Source of the DNA: an uncultured Bacteroidia bacterium
Lineage (GTDB): Bacteria > Bacteroidota > Bacteroidia > Bacteroidales > UBA932
Direction of reading: 5' to 3'
DNA length: 64,000 nt
Assembly (NCBI GenBank): GCA_902801205.1
Contig: CADCHE010000011.1
Coordinates: 1-64,000 of the forward strand
Positions 8,601 through 16,639 of the stretch are shown here, piece by piece. Within the stretch, counting starts at the first letter, position 1. Each line of letters begins with the position of its first letter. A program made the position numbers and the translations under genes. The notes under the pieces are model-generated. The model did not search any database. It was given only the letters and a program-made list of their open reading frames with translations, and was not told the DNA's origin.

Positions 8601-8797
8601 CCATCGGCAATTATGCCGATACGCCCCGGACGGTCTCGCTCCGTCTCGACTGGGCGCAGCTGGGGCTGGATCCTTCCCGCTGCGTGTTGCGCGCTCCCGA
8701 GGTGGACCGGTTCCAGCCGGAGGCCTCCTGGCAAGTCGGAGACCGCATCACCGTGGCTCCGAAACGGGGATGGTTGATCTATGTCGAACCTAGATAA
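5690..8797 (+). CDS. large exported glycoside-hydrolase-like protein (DUF6067 type)
   Basis: The product has 1035 residues and starts with a signal peptide (MKKTFLLPAILPALLLILAAG). The N-terminal half is beta-rich, with a segment around 270-360 that reads like the immunoglobulin-like part of DUF4091/DUF6067 proteins (FNTEGIGPYGDP, WFGVDLP, LHKGTYKGTLTL). The C-terminal half looks like a TIM-barrel glycosidase. It contains VKIYYTARELSN, then DVDGLYIDDVTFDR near residue 807, with Asp residues placed like catalytic acids at the end of a barrel strand, and DLHSNTWFSKGP. A small beta domain closes the protein. Such proteins resemble GH123-like enzymes and probably cut a complex glycan in the periplasm or on the surface. 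The substrate is unknown. It lies 12 bases before the phosphodiesterase gene and is likely co-transcribed with it. Confidence 0.75.
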   Translation: MKKTFLLPAILPALLLILAAGTVPLRPEYGASPDIWPGKGAGTEKGVEYTYGCPDAPWEESLGNHRAVIRVPRAARSAHLVYHWRRHGESVADHRFLLIDAASGDTVRNVLRQRVDNEVCDIVFGPVEKGTYYFYYLPYTVHQGFGYCQNQYLPAEPAPAPEWDAGTPVPAKVRRVESRTVSDSFFPMELPASPAERERYLAAQGGREGRLLVFPEDRKYPAAMRTEIPVRWLRTKQGSGFRGTAAPEEYYAFQVCVWAPDAPVGKLSYRMTDLRRGDDVIRASAVTCFNTEGIGPYGDPVTFDVTVPQGSVQPLWFGVDLPAGLHKGTYKGTLTLQDDAGRTAEVPVALKVKGKPLVARGDDEPWRHSRLRWLNSRLGLGDKPTAPYVPMSYSGDTVRCLGREVAFDRASGAPRQIRAWGRDILSAPLRFSVVTGGKECFAPAEISGLDLTAGALTGQGISHFQDFDLRFDVRFEFDGWLCTRYTIEPRKELSIDDVRLEIPVKEDIGRYFMGLGLHGQETPRSFTGGWDGPVTTVDAAGRNVPKPEGDDLLWPFDGCWIGRAEAGLQIDFRGASYTGPLLNVYHPAYPDSWYNGGKGRFSIRRTPGTVRLTASGGARTLAAGQPLSFEYAMVITPVKEVPAAARFTDRYYHTGDPATLKPSDDVIASGVRVVNVHHGTPVNPFINYPFLTQDTLSRFTADLHAKDVKVKIYYTARELSNALLEIWALRSLGHEVLSADNGLAPGKGHPWLQEHLEGDYTHQWYHHFDYDVPGHRSADAALLTAEGNSRWFNYYVEGLAWVIRNLDVDGLYIDDVTFDRRILKRMRRAMESVKPGCLIDLHSNTWFSKGPAVQYTEIFPYIDKIWFGESFQYNAMSPACWLVECSGVPFGLPGEMLQDGGNRWLGMQYAMTARLPWSGDSDPRPVWKVWDSFGIADARIRGFWEDAPVAQASDPDVKVTAYVKNGRTLLSIGNYADTPRTVSLRLDWAQLGLDPSRCVLRAPEVDRFQPEASWQVGDRITVAPKRGWLIYVEPR

Positions 8798-8809
8798 TAC
8801 GAAAGAAAA

Positions 8810-9748
8810 ATGACTGTTTCCAGACGAAACTTCTGCAAGATCGCAAGCGGTCTTGCGCTGGGGGCGATGGTTGCGCCCGTCCCCCTGGAGGCCAAGCGGA
8901 GAAAACGGCGGGGCCGTCCTGCCAAACGCGTCTTGATCATTGCTTTCGACGGCATCCGCGTGGACGGCCTGGCCCAGGCGGAGACCCCCAACATCGATGC
9001 CCTGATCCGCAGCGGAGCCGCCTCCATGTCGACCCGCGACGTGATGCCGTCCGTCACCCTGCCCAACTTTACGAGTCACCTGACCGGCGCCGGCCCCGAA
9101 GTGCATGGGGTGACGGACAACGGCTGGGCGACCGCCCATGCCCTTCCTGCCGTCGTGACGGACGAAGACGGCTATTTCCCGTCGGTCTACCAGGCCTTGA
9201 AGACATCCGTGCCGAACATCAAGACGGCCTATTACTGGAACTGGAAGCCCCTGATCGGCCCGATCAACCCGCGTTACATCGACGATGCGCTTTTTGGCGA
9301 AAAAGATGCATTTATCCCCTTGTATGACAGGGCGATGTCTTTTCTCTCCGAGAACCGCGACGTCCCTACGTTCACCTTCCTGTACACCGTCCACACCGAT
9401 CACGCGGGGCACAAATACAAGTGGATGTCCCCGGAATACATCGCGGCCATCGAGGCAGGCGACGTACAGGTGGGAAGGTTGGTCGCCTTCCTGAAGGAGG
9501 AAGGCTTGTATGACGATGCGCATATCTTCTTCATCACGGACCATGGTGGCATCGGCAATGGCCACGGGGGGGTCAGTACGGAAGAGATGATCGTCCCGTG
9601 GGTCGTCTCCGGCCCCGGCATCAAAGAAGGCTTCACCATCAGCGAACCGAACAATACGGTAAATACAGCAGCGACTGTCCTGCGCTTGTTTGGCGTGGAA
9701 CAGCCCCTGTGCTGGACCGGCGAAGTGCCGGAATCCATCTTCCTGTAG
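8810..9748 (+). CDS. Tat-exported alkaline phosphatase/phosphodiesterase superfamily protein
   Basis: This is a 312-residue enzyme of the type I phosphodiesterase/nucleotide pyrophosphatase fold. The N-terminus MTVSRRNFCKIASGLALGAM is a twin-arginine signal, so the protein is exported folded. Metal and catalytic residues are visible: Asp in IIAFDGIRVDG, the Thr nucleophile in MPSVTLPNFTSHLTG, Asp and His in VHTDHAGHKY, and DHGG in FFITDHGGIGNGHGG. These would hold two zinc ions. The family hydrolyses phosphodiesters or phosphomonoesters; sulfate esters are less likely because no sulfatase C-x-P-x-R motif is present. Given its partner gene, phosphorylated glycans or phospholipid headgroups are possible substrates (inference). 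Confidence 0.87.
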   Translation: MTVSRRNFCKIASGLALGAMVAPVPLEAKRRKRRGRPAKRVLIIAFDGIRVDGLAQAETPNIDALIRSGAASMSTRDVMPSVTLPNFTSHLTGAGPEVHGVTDNGWATAHALPAVVTDEDGYFPSVYQALKTSVPNIKTAYYWNWKPLIGPINPRYIDDALFGEKDAFIPLYDRAMSFLSENRDVPTFTFLYTVHTDHAGHKYKWMSPEYIAAIEAGDVQVGRLVAFLKEEGLYDDAHIFFITDHGGIGNGHGGVSTEEMIVPWVVSGPGIKEGFTISEPNNTVNTAATVLRLFGVEQPLCWTGEVPESIFL

Positions 9749-9755
9749 CTTTCGG

Positions 9756-10940
9756 CTAGAAGATATTCTTCAGTTTGTCGAAGAGGTTCTTGTCGTCGCG
9801 GTTGAGGTCCGGCGTGAAGGATTTGCTGGACCGGATGCGTTCAAGAGCCTCTTTTTCCTCGCGTCCGAGCTTGCGCGGAATCCAGACGAGGATCTTGACG
9901 TAGAGGTCGCCCGTGCCGCTGCCGTAGCCGCTGACGGCGGGAAGACCCTTCCCGCGGAGTTTGATGACGGCGCCGGACTGGGTGCCGGCATCGATCTTCA
10001 CCCTGTAGTTGCCGTCCAGGCAGGGGACCGTGATCTCCGTGCCGAGGATGGCGTCCGTCACCGAGATGGTGGTGGAATAGAAGAGGTTGTTGCCGTCGCG
10101 TTTCAGGGCGCTGTGCGGGATCTCCTCGATGAGGACGAGCAGGTCTCCGTTGACGCCGTTGTGCGGCGCGGCGTGCCCTTCTCCGCGCAGGGTCAGCTGC
10201 ATGCCGTCTTCCACACCGGCGGGAATCTTCACCTTGACCGTCTCCTTCCGGCGGACGAGGCCGGTTCCTCCGCAGGTGCGGCAGGGGTTCGTAACGACCT
10301 TGCCTTCACCGCCGCACTGCGGGCAGGTCGTGTAAGTCATCGTACGTCCGAAGAGTGTCGAGGCGACATGCTGCACCTGGCCGCTGCCGTTGCAGTTGGG
10401 GCAGGTCTTGATGTCGGAAGCGTTCTTGGCGCCTTTTCCTCCGCAGTCCGGGCAGGGACGGTTGCGTTCGATGGAAATCTCCTTCTCAACCCCCCTGGCG
10501 ATTTCCTCGAGGGTGAGCCGGACCCGGGTCCGGATGTCGCGGCCGCGGTAGACCTTCTGCCGGGCCTGGCCCTGTCCGCCGCCGAATCCGCCGAATCCGC
10601 TGAATCCGCCGAAGCCTCCGAATCCACCGCCGAAGAGATCGCGCAGCAGGTCATCCAGGTTCCCGAATCCGCCGCTGAAATCCGGGCCGGCCTGGCCGTC
10701 CACGCCGGCGAAGCCGAACTGGTCGTACTTGGCCTTCTTGTCCGGGTCGCTGAGCACGGAATAGGCTTCAGAAGCTTCCTTGAACTTCTCCTCGGCTGTC
10801 TTCTTCTCCGCGTCGGTGCCTGACACCCAGCGGTCGGGGTGCCACTTCATCGCGGCTTTCCGGTAGGCGAGCTTGATCTCGTCCACCGTCGCGTTCCTGC
10901 CGACGCCCAGTACTTCGTAATAATCTCTTTTTTCAGCCAT
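9756..10940 (-). CDS. dnaJ: chaperone protein DnaJ
   Basis: This 394-residue protein is a full-length type I DnaJ. The J domain spans residues 1-70 with HPD at 34-36. A Gly/Phe-rich linker follows (GGFGGFGG repeats). The zinc domain has four C-x-x-C-x-G-x-G units (CPDCGGKG, CPNCNGSG, CPQCGGEG, CRTCGGTG). The C-terminal substrate-binding domains end the chain. It stimulates the ATPase of DnaK and hands it unfolded proteins; dnaK is not in the window. It follows grpE by 12 bases. No CIRCE element or hrcA gene is seen nearby. Confidence 0.98.
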   Translation of the reverse strand: MAEKRDYYEVLGVGRNATVDEIKLAYRKAAMKWHPDRWVSGTDAEKKTAEEKFKEASEAYSVLSDPDKKAKYDQFGFAGVDGQAGPDFSGGFGNLDDLLRDLFGGGFGGFGGFSGFGGFGGGQGQARQKVYRGRDIRTRVRLTLEEIARGVEKEISIERNRPCPDCGGKGAKNASDIKTCPNCNGSGQVQHVASTLFGRTMTYTTCPQCGGEGKVVTNPCRTCGGTGLVRRKETVKVKIPAGVEDGMQLTLRGEGHAAPHNGVNGDLLVLIEEIPHSALKRDGNNLFYSTTISVTDAILGTEITVPCLDGNYRVKIDAGTQSGAVIKLRGKGLPAVSGYGSGTGDLYVKILVWIPRKLGREEKEALERIRSSKSFTPDLNRDDKNLFDKLKNIF

Positions 10941-10952
10941 TTCGATATCCTC

Positions 10953-11525
10953 CTAGTTGCCGACGACCACCTTGGCGTAGCGCATCACCTTCCCGGCGAA
11001 TCTGTAGCCGGTCTGGGCGACTTCGATGACCTTGCCTTTCCCTTCCTCGCCGGCCGGGATCTGCGCCACGGCCTCATGCAGGTCGGTGTCGAAGGGCTCG
11101 CCCAAAGCGGGGATGACCTCGAGCCCCTTGGACTTGAGGTACCCCATCAACTTGGTATAGATGAGCTGGGTGCCTTCGAGCGCGGCTTCGTCGCCGGTTT
11201 CCTGCAGGACGTGGATCGCCCGCTCGCAGTCGTCCAGTACGGGGAGCAGCCCCTTGATGGTGTCGGCCGCGGCGGAGGCCACGAGGTTCAGCCGGTCTTC
11301 GGCCGAACGCCGGCGGAAGGTCTCGAACTCGGCCATCAGGCGGACATAGTCGGCCTTCTCCTTGGCGACCTGCTCTTTCTGCCGGGCCACTTCCTGCTTC
11401 AGATCTTCGATTGCATTATCTTGTTTTTCAGCAGTTTCTTGAGTCTGCTGCGCATCGTTTTCCGGGGCGGTCTCCTGCTTCACTTCCGGTTTCTCGACCG
11501 TTTTCTTTTCGTTTTTCTTTGCCAT
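10953..11525 (-). CDS. grpE: nucleotide exchange factor GrpE
   Basis: The product has 190 residues. The N-terminal third is Lys/Glu/Gln-rich and should form the long paired helix. The family core is plain: YVRLMAEFETFRRRSAEDR, LLPVLDDCERAI, GLEVIPALGEPFDTDLHEAVAQIP, GYRFAGKVMRYAKVVVGN. GrpE releases ADP from DnaK. It is the first gene of a grpE-dnaJ operon. On its upstream side TATCTTTG at 11546-11553 is the likely -7 element. Confidence 0.97.
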   Translation of the reverse strand: MAKKNEKKTVEKPEVKQETAPENDAQQTQETAEKQDNAIEDLKQEVARQKEQVAKEKADYVRLMAEFETFRRRSAEDRLNLVASAAADTIKGLLPVLDDCERAIHVLQETGDEAALEGTQLIYTKLMGYLKSKGLEVIPALGEPFDTDLHEAVAQIPAGEEGKGKVIEVAQTGYRFAGKVMRYAKVVVGN

Positions 11526-11545
11526 GTTTCTGTCGGTTTAGACGG

Positions 11546-11553
11546 CAAAGATA
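11546..11553 (-). promoter_or_regulatory. -7 element of the grpE-dnaJ operon
   Basis: TATCTTTG on the minus strand matches TAnnTTTG and lies 20 bases before the grpE ATG. No clear TTTG is seen at the -33 distance. Confidence 0.55.
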
Positions 11554-11594
11554 GGAACAAATAATCTGCCAGCCATGGGCAGGGTGACAGAATG

Positions 11595-12980
11595 TCAGCC
11601 GTTTTTGCGGACAAGGTACTGTTCTGCCTTGTAGGTGAGCCCCATCAAGAGGATCGAGGCGGCGCAGGCGCCCAGGAGCAGCAGGAACGTCAGCTGCAGC
11701 CCGGCGTTCTTCATGGCGAAGCCCAGGACGATGTTGGCCAGCACGGCGGTGCCCAGCACGTAGCCGAGGAAGCCGGTGAGGCCGGCTGCGGTGCCGGCGG
11801 CGTTCTTCGGCGCGAGGTCGAGGGCTTGTACGCCGATCAGCATCACCGGTCCGTAGATGAAGAAACCGATGGCAATCAGGCAGCCGATCACGACGGGCAG
11901 GTTGTCCAGGTTGCGCCAGTAGATGAACAGCGCGACGCCCACCAGCGCCATGAACAGCATCGTGGGCAAGGCCCGGCGGCCATGGAAGACTTTGTCGGAC
12001 AGCCAGCCGCAGAACAGGGTGCCGGGAATCGCGGCGAACTCATAGGCGAAATAGGCCCATCCGGTGCTCTGCAGGTCGATGCCCCGGTCGGTGAGGATCT
12101 TCGGCGCCCAGTCCAGGCAGCCGTAACGGACCATGTAGACGAAGGCGTTTGCGAAAGCGATGTACCAGAGCAGGCGGTTGGAGAGCACGGTGCGGAAGAT
12201 TTCCTTTACGGAAAGGACGTGCTCGCTTTTTTCCGAATACGTGCTGGCGGCGACACCGGTCCATTTTTCAACGGAGGGCAGGCCGCACGACTGCGGCGTG
12301 TCGCGGATGAGGAGCCAGGCGACCAGGGCGACGAGGATGGCGGTGGCCGCGGGGAAGAGGTAGGTGCCGGCCAGGAAGTACAGTTCGCTGTGCGCCCCGT
12401 AGAGCCACGACCCGAACCAGGCGGCGCCGTAGGTGGCCATCGGGCCGACGAGGGCCCCGCCGACGTTGTGGGCGCAGTTCCAGACCGACATCCATGTGCC
12501 GCGCTCCCGGATCGAGAACCAGTGCGTCATCACCCGGCCGCAGGGCGGCCATCCCATGCCGTTCCACCAGCCGACCAGGAAGTTCAGCGCAGCCATCAGG
12601 AAGATCGCCCAGCCCTTGTGCTCCGGACCGATCCACTGCACCGGAACGATCATGAAGGCCATGGAAACGGCGGCGAGGACCAGCCCCAGGGGCAGGAACT
12701 TCCGGGCGTCGGAACGGTCGCTGATGCTGGCCATCAGGAACTTCGAGAACCCGTAGGCAATGGCGTTCATCGACAGGACGATGGCCAGGTCTTCGGTGTG
12801 GAAGCCCAGCACTTCGAGCCCGGGAATCGCCATCGAGAAGTTCTTGCGGACGATGTAGAATCCGGCGTATCCGATGAAGATGCCCAGGAATACCTGGGCG
12901 CGGAGCCGGCGGTAGCGGCTGTCGATACCGTCACCGGTCATCTCTTCTTTGAAGGGCGGGGGAGCGAGGAATTTACCCAT
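11595..12980 (-). CDS. MFS organophosphate:phosphate antiporter, GlpT/UhpT family
   Basis: This is a 461-residue transporter with 12 predicted membrane helices. The organophosphate:Pi antiporter family is shown by YAGFYIVRKNFSMA in helix 1, SDRSDARKFLP after helix 2, NGMGWPPCGRVMTHWF and RGTWMSVWNCAHNVGGALVGP. The Arg in VRKN and the WN-x-AHN motif are typical of glycerol-3-phosphate and hexose-phosphate transporters. GlpT is my first guess, but UhpT or a phosphoglycerate carrier cannot be ruled out. It stands alone with its own promoter. Periplasmic phosphodiesterases nearby could supply sn-glycerol 3-phosphate, though this is only inference. Confidence 0.87.
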   Translation of the reverse strand: MGKFLAPPPFKEEMTGDGIDSRYRRLRAQVFLGIFIGYAGFYIVRKNFSMAIPGLEVLGFHTEDLAIVLSMNAIAYGFSKFLMASISDRSDARKFLPLGLVLAAVSMAFMIVPVQWIGPEHKGWAIFLMAALNFLVGWWNGMGWPPCGRVMTHWFSIRERGTWMSVWNCAHNVGGALVGPMATYGAAWFGSWLYGAHSELYFLAGTYLFPAATAILVALVAWLLIRDTPQSCGLPSVEKWTGVAASTYSEKSEHVLSVKEIFRTVLSNRLLWYIAFANAFVYMVRYGCLDWAPKILTDRGIDLQSTGWAYFAYEFAAIPGTLFCGWLSDKVFHGRRALPTMLFMALVGVALFIYWRNLDNLPVVIGCLIAIGFFIYGPVMLIGVQALDLAPKNAAGTAAGLTGFLGYVLGTAVLANIVLGFAMKNAGLQLTFLLLLGACAASILLMGLTYKAEQYLVRKNG

Positions 12981-12999
12981 ATCTTACGTGGTCTTTCCA

Positions 13000-13007
13000 C
13001 AAAGATA
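13000..13007 (-). promoter_or_regulatory. -7 element of the glpT-like gene
   Basis: TATCTTTG on the minus strand lies 19 bases before the ATG. The gap is shared with the divergent phosphoesterase gene. Confidence 0.55.
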
Positions 13008-13050
13008 ACGATTATTTATGTATATTTACATTCCTAAAAGATTGACGACG

Positions 13051-14463
13051 ATGAAACGGATCATCTTCTTTTTCCTGCTTGCCGCCCTTTTTCCTGCGAC
13101 GCTGGATGCCCGCAAGGTCAAGGGAACGGTCCATTGCGCGGACGCCGCGCTGTCCGGCGTGATCGTCACCGACGGGCGGAACTTCACTACGACGGACGAA
13201 CGGGGGAACTTCAAGTTCCGCATCGATGACGACGCCCGCTTCGTCTACGTGGTCACCCCGTCGGGCTATACGGCCGACTTCTCTTCCGGTGCGCCGCAGT
13301 TCTACGCGCCTGCGAAGGGGAGGAAGAAGTTCGATTTCGATTTGATCCGCACGTACGACACCGACGACTATACGATCTTCTCCGTCTCCGACCCGCAGTT
13401 CAAGACACCGGAACAGTTCGACCTCTTCTGCGGCGACCCGCTGGAAGACCTGGTCGAACAGGCTGCCTGGTACGGTGCCTACGCCAACACCGTCGGCATC
13501 GCGCTGGGTGACATCTGCTGGGACAACCTCGACTTGCTCGAACCGTACAAGAAGGAGATCGTCCGGACGGGCATCCCGTTCTATGCCGTGATCGGCAACC
13601 ACGACCACGACAAGGACGCCGAGGGCGACCTCGCCTGCGCTGCTGCCTTCGAGTCTTCGTTCGGTCCGGCGAACTATGCTTTCTGCCTCGGTCCGGACGT
13701 CGTTATCTGCCTGGACAACATCATCTACGAGGGACGGAAGAAGTATGTGGAAGGCTACGCCGACCATGTCCTGGCTTTCGTGGAGGGGCTGCTGGCCTAT
13801 CTTCCTGCCGGAACGCACCTGTACATCGCGCAGCACAGCCCGCTGTACCACTGGACCAACCGCAAGGACATCGTCGGTGCCGGACGGCTGCTGAAGATGC
13901 TCGAGCCCTACCGGGTTGACTTCCTTTCCGGCCACACCCACTACCAGAACAATCTTACGTATACGGACGATATTGTCGAGCACAACGCCCCCAGCATCTG
14001 CGGCGCCTGGTGGGACACCCTCTTCTGCCGCGACGGCGCCCCGCGCGGATACGAGATTTTCACCCACTGGGGCGGTGAACTGCAGTGGGTGATGCATCCG
14101 ATCGATTTCGACGACGATTTCCAGGTGGAGGTCCTCCCGATCGGCGCTTCCCGCTTCCATCCCGACGTGGTCGTGGCCAACGTCTGGGATTATGACTCCG
14201 CCTGGACGGTCGAGTGGTACCAGGACGGCGTGGCGATGGGCCCGATGCGCGAGGTCCAGGACTGTTCGCCTTCCTATATCGACGAAGTCGAACGTGTCTA
14301 CGAAGGGAAAAAAATCCCGGCCTCCAGGCAACCGAAAGCCAACCTGCATTATTTCGCTGCCGATCCGGACGCCGATGCCGCCGAGGTGACGGTCGTCGTG
14401 ACCAGCCGTTTCGGAAAGCAGTGGCGTTACTCCGTCGACGTACGTGCGCAAGTGAAACCGTAA
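13051..14463 (+). CDS. exported calcineurin-like metallophosphoesterase with N- and C-terminal caps
   Basis: The product has 470 residues; the start was set at MKRIIFFFLLAALFPATLDA, a signal peptide, rather than 11 codons upstream. A carboxypeptidase-regulatory-like beta domain comes first (KVKGTVHCADAALSGVIVTDG, TTDERGNFKF). The phosphoesterase core has SVSDPQF, LGDICWDN, VIGNHDHDKDAEGD, AQHSPLYHW and LSGHTHYQNN, so the two-metal site is intact. A C-terminal domain of about 130 residues follows. This three-part layout is frequent in Bacteroidota periplasmic phosphoesterases of unknown substrate. One odd point: the first core motif reads SDPQF where D-x-H is usual, so one metal ligand is replaced by Gln, as seen in part of this subfamily. 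Confidence 0.85.
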   Translation: MKRIIFFFLLAALFPATLDARKVKGTVHCADAALSGVIVTDGRNFTTTDERGNFKFRIDDDARFVYVVTPSGYTADFSSGAPQFYAPAKGRKKFDFDLIRTYDTDDYTIFSVSDPQFKTPEQFDLFCGDPLEDLVEQAAWYGAYANTVGIALGDICWDNLDLLEPYKKEIVRTGIPFYAVIGNHDHDKDAEGDLACAAAFESSFGPANYAFCLGPDVVICLDNIIYEGRKKYVEGYADHVLAFVEGLLAYLPAGTHLYIAQHSPLYHWTNRKDIVGAGRLLKMLEPYRVDFLSGHTHYQNNLTYTDDIVEHNAPSICGAWWDTLFCRDGAPRGYEIFTHWGGELQWVMHPIDFDDDFQVEVLPIGASRFHPDVVVANVWDYDSAWTVEWYQDGVAMGPMREVQDCSPSYIDEVERVYEGKKIPASRQPKANLHYFAADPDADAAEVTVVVTSRFGKQWRYSVDVRAQVKP

Positions 14464-14479
14464 ATCCACAGACCTGTCC

Positions 14480-14839
14480 ATGGAACCGCTTGAGGACTAT
14501 AGCAAATACGAGAAACATTATTCGGACAACCAGTTCTGGGACAAAGTCCGGAAGGTCGCGCGCGCCGCAGGGATCAAAGTCATCTATGTGGCGCTGGAGC
14601 TCTACTATGTCCTCCGGAATCCCGGTACGCCGAAGGCCGACCGGGCGAAGATCCTGGGGGCGCTCGGCTATTTCATCCTGCCGCTCGATCTGATTCCGGA
14701 CGCCCTGCCGGTTGCGGGTTTCACCGACGACCTGGCTGCGCTGACCTGGGCGCTGTACTGCGTGGCGAAGAATGTCACGCCCGAAGTGAAACTCCAGGCC
14801 CGGGAAAAGATTTCGGAATGGTTTGGCGACGAATCCTGA
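14480..14839 (+). CDS. DUF1232 (YkvA-like) small membrane protein
   Basis: The product has 119 residues. The family signature is YFILPLDLIPDALPVAGFTDDLAAL around residues 75-95, inside a hydrophobic region. The role of the family is unknown. It starts 16 bases after the phosphoesterase stop and ends 6 bases before the ABC-F gene, so the three genes probably form one transcript. Confidence 0.87.
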   Translation: MEPLEDYSKYEKHYSDNQFWDKVRKVARAAGIKVIYVALELYYVLRNPGTPKADRAKILGALGYFILPLDLIPDALPVAGFTDDLAALTWALYCVAKNVTPEVKLQAREKISEWFGDES

Positions 14840-14845
14840 TGTGAA

Positions 14846-16639
14846 ATGCCCAGTTACCTCCAGATCGAACATATCTCCAAGGCCTATGGCCCCAAGGTCC
14901 TTTTCGAGGACATCAGTTTCAATGTGAATGAGGGTGACAAGATCGCCCTGATCGCCCCGAACGGTACCGGCAAGACCAGTCTGCTGCGGATCCTGGCCGG
15001 GAAAGACAGTTCCGATTCCGGCGGGAAGGTGCTTTTCCTCAAGGACATCCGTATCGCCTTCCTGGAACAGGAATATGCCTTCGACCCTGCCCGCACGGTC
15101 TGGGAACAGGTCCTGGCGGACAGCCGCGTGTGGATGGACCCGCTCGACCCCGAGCATCGTTCCGCCTATGAGTACCGGATCCGCAAGTACCTTTCCAACT
15201 TCCACCTTGCGCCTTCGCGCCGGATGCAGTCGCTCTCCGGGGGCGAGGCGAAGCGCGTGGCCATCGTGTCGATGCTTGCTTGCGAGCCGGACTTCTACAT
15301 CATGGACGAGCCGACGAACCACCTGGATATCGAGGCGATCGAACTGCTGGAGAATGAATTGAGCCATTCCCGCCGGACGATCCTGATGGTGACGCACGAC
15401 CGCTATTTCCTTGACGGGGTGGCCAACATCGTAATGGAACTCGACCGGGGAAACGTGTATGTCTACCGGGGTGACTACCAGAACTACCTGCAGAAGCGCC
15501 AGGAGCGGATCGACAACTACAACGCCGAGACGGACAAGGTCCGTAACCTGCTGCGTCGCGAGCTGGAGTGGATGCACGCCAGCCCCTGCGCACGCAGCGG
15601 AAAGGCGAAGGCGCGCAAGAACGCGTTCTATTCCTTGAAGGACCGGGCCGAGCAGGTGTACGCTGCACGGCAGGTGCGCCTGGATGAGATGGGCGGCGGC
15701 GCTGCCCGTCTGGGCACGAAGATCATCGACTGCAAGGACCTGACCTTCCATTACGACGGGGTCTGTTACCTCGACCATTTCACCTACAAGTTCCAGCGTT
15801 ACGAGCGTGTGGGCGTGGTCGGCTCCAACGGGGTGGGGAAGACGACCTTCCTCAACCTCCTCCTGGGGAGGATGGATCCGGACGACCCCGGCACGCTGTC
15901 CGGCAGCATCGAGCGGGGCGAGTCGCTCCGTATCGGCTATTACCGCCAGAGCGGCATGGACTTCACCGGCGACCAGACGGTCCTGGAGGCCGTCAGTGAC
16001 ACACACCTGCTGGGGCAGTTCCTGTTCCCGCACGACATGTTCTCCACCCGTGTCAGCCAGTTGTCGGGCGGGGAGAAACGCCGTCTTTACCTGCTGACGG
16101 TGCTGATGCAGCAGCCCAACTTCCTCGTGCTCGACGAACCGACGAATGACCTGGACATCGTCACGCTGAATGTCCTGGAGGAGTATCTGGCCGATTTCCG
16201 GGGCACGTTGATCATCGTTTCGCACGACCGCCATTTCCTGGACCGGCTGGTGGATCATCTGTTCATCCTGTCACCCGGCGGCAAAGTGAAGGATTTCGTG
16301 GGCAGCTACAGCCAGTGGCGCGAGGATACGCTTTCACGCGAAGCGGCCGAGCGTTCGCGGATGCGGCAGGAGACGGAACGTGCGGAGCCGTCCCGCCCTG
16401 CGCGTGCCGTCCCGGAACGGGATTCCGGACCGCGGAAACTCTCTTACAAGGAAACGCGGGAACTGGCGGCGCTGGAAGCGGAGATCGCTGCGCTGGGTGC
16501 GGAAAAACAGACGCTGGAAGCACTGCTGTCCGGCGGGACGGACGACTATGCCCGCCTGCAGGAGGCGACGGAGCGTTTCGCGCAAGTGTCCGCCCTGCTC
16601 GACGAAAAGGAAACCCGCTGGCTGGAACTCTCTATTTAA
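14846..16639 (+). CDS. ABC-F family ATPase, Uup-like
   Basis: This 597-residue protein has two ATP-binding cassettes and no membrane part. The first holds Walker A APNGTGKTSLL, signature LSGGEAKR and Walker B FYIMDEPTNHLD. The second holds GSNGVGKTTF, LSGGEKRR and FLVLDEPTNDLD. The linker around residues 225-275 is charged, and the last 70 residues form a Glu/Ala-rich coiled coil like the C-terminal domain of Uup. ABC-F proteins act on the ribosome or, for Uup, bind branched DNA and affect assembly factors. No antibiotic-resistance role is suggested by context. The last 8 bases overlap the end of trkA on the other strand. Confidence 0.92.
   Translation: MPSYLQIEHISKAYGPKVLFEDISFNVNEGDKIALIAPNGTGKTSLLRILAGKDSSDSGGKVLFLKDIRIAFLEQEYAFDPARTVWEQVLADSRVWMDPLDPEHRSAYEYRIRKYLSNFHLAPSRRMQSLSGGEAKRVAIVSMLACEPDFYIMDEPTNHLDIEAIELLENELSHSRRTILMVTHDRYFLDGVANIVMELDRGNVYVYRGDYQNYLQKRQERIDNYNAETDKVRNLLRRELEWMHASPCARSGKAKARKNAFYSLKDRAEQVYAARQVRLDEMGGGAARLGTKIIDCKDLTFHYDGVCYLDHFTYKFQRYERVGVVGSNGVGKTTFLNLLLGRMDPDDPGTLSGSIERGESLRIGYYRQSGMDFTGDQTVLEAVSDTHLLGQFLFPHDMFSTRVSQLSGGEKRRLYLLTVLMQQPNFLVLDEPTNDLDIVTLNVLEEYLADFRGTLIIVSHDRHFLDRLVDHLFILSPGGKVKDFVGSYSQWREDTLSREAAERSRMRQETERAEPSRPARAVPERDSGPRKLSYKETRELAALEAEIAALGAEKQTLEALLSGGTDDYARLQEATERFAQVSALLDEKETRWLELSI

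Noticed and set aside
10577-10640. Tandem CCGCCGAATCC-like repeats, at first sight a DNA repeat
   Set aside because: They are the codons of the Gly/Phe-rich linker of DnaJ.
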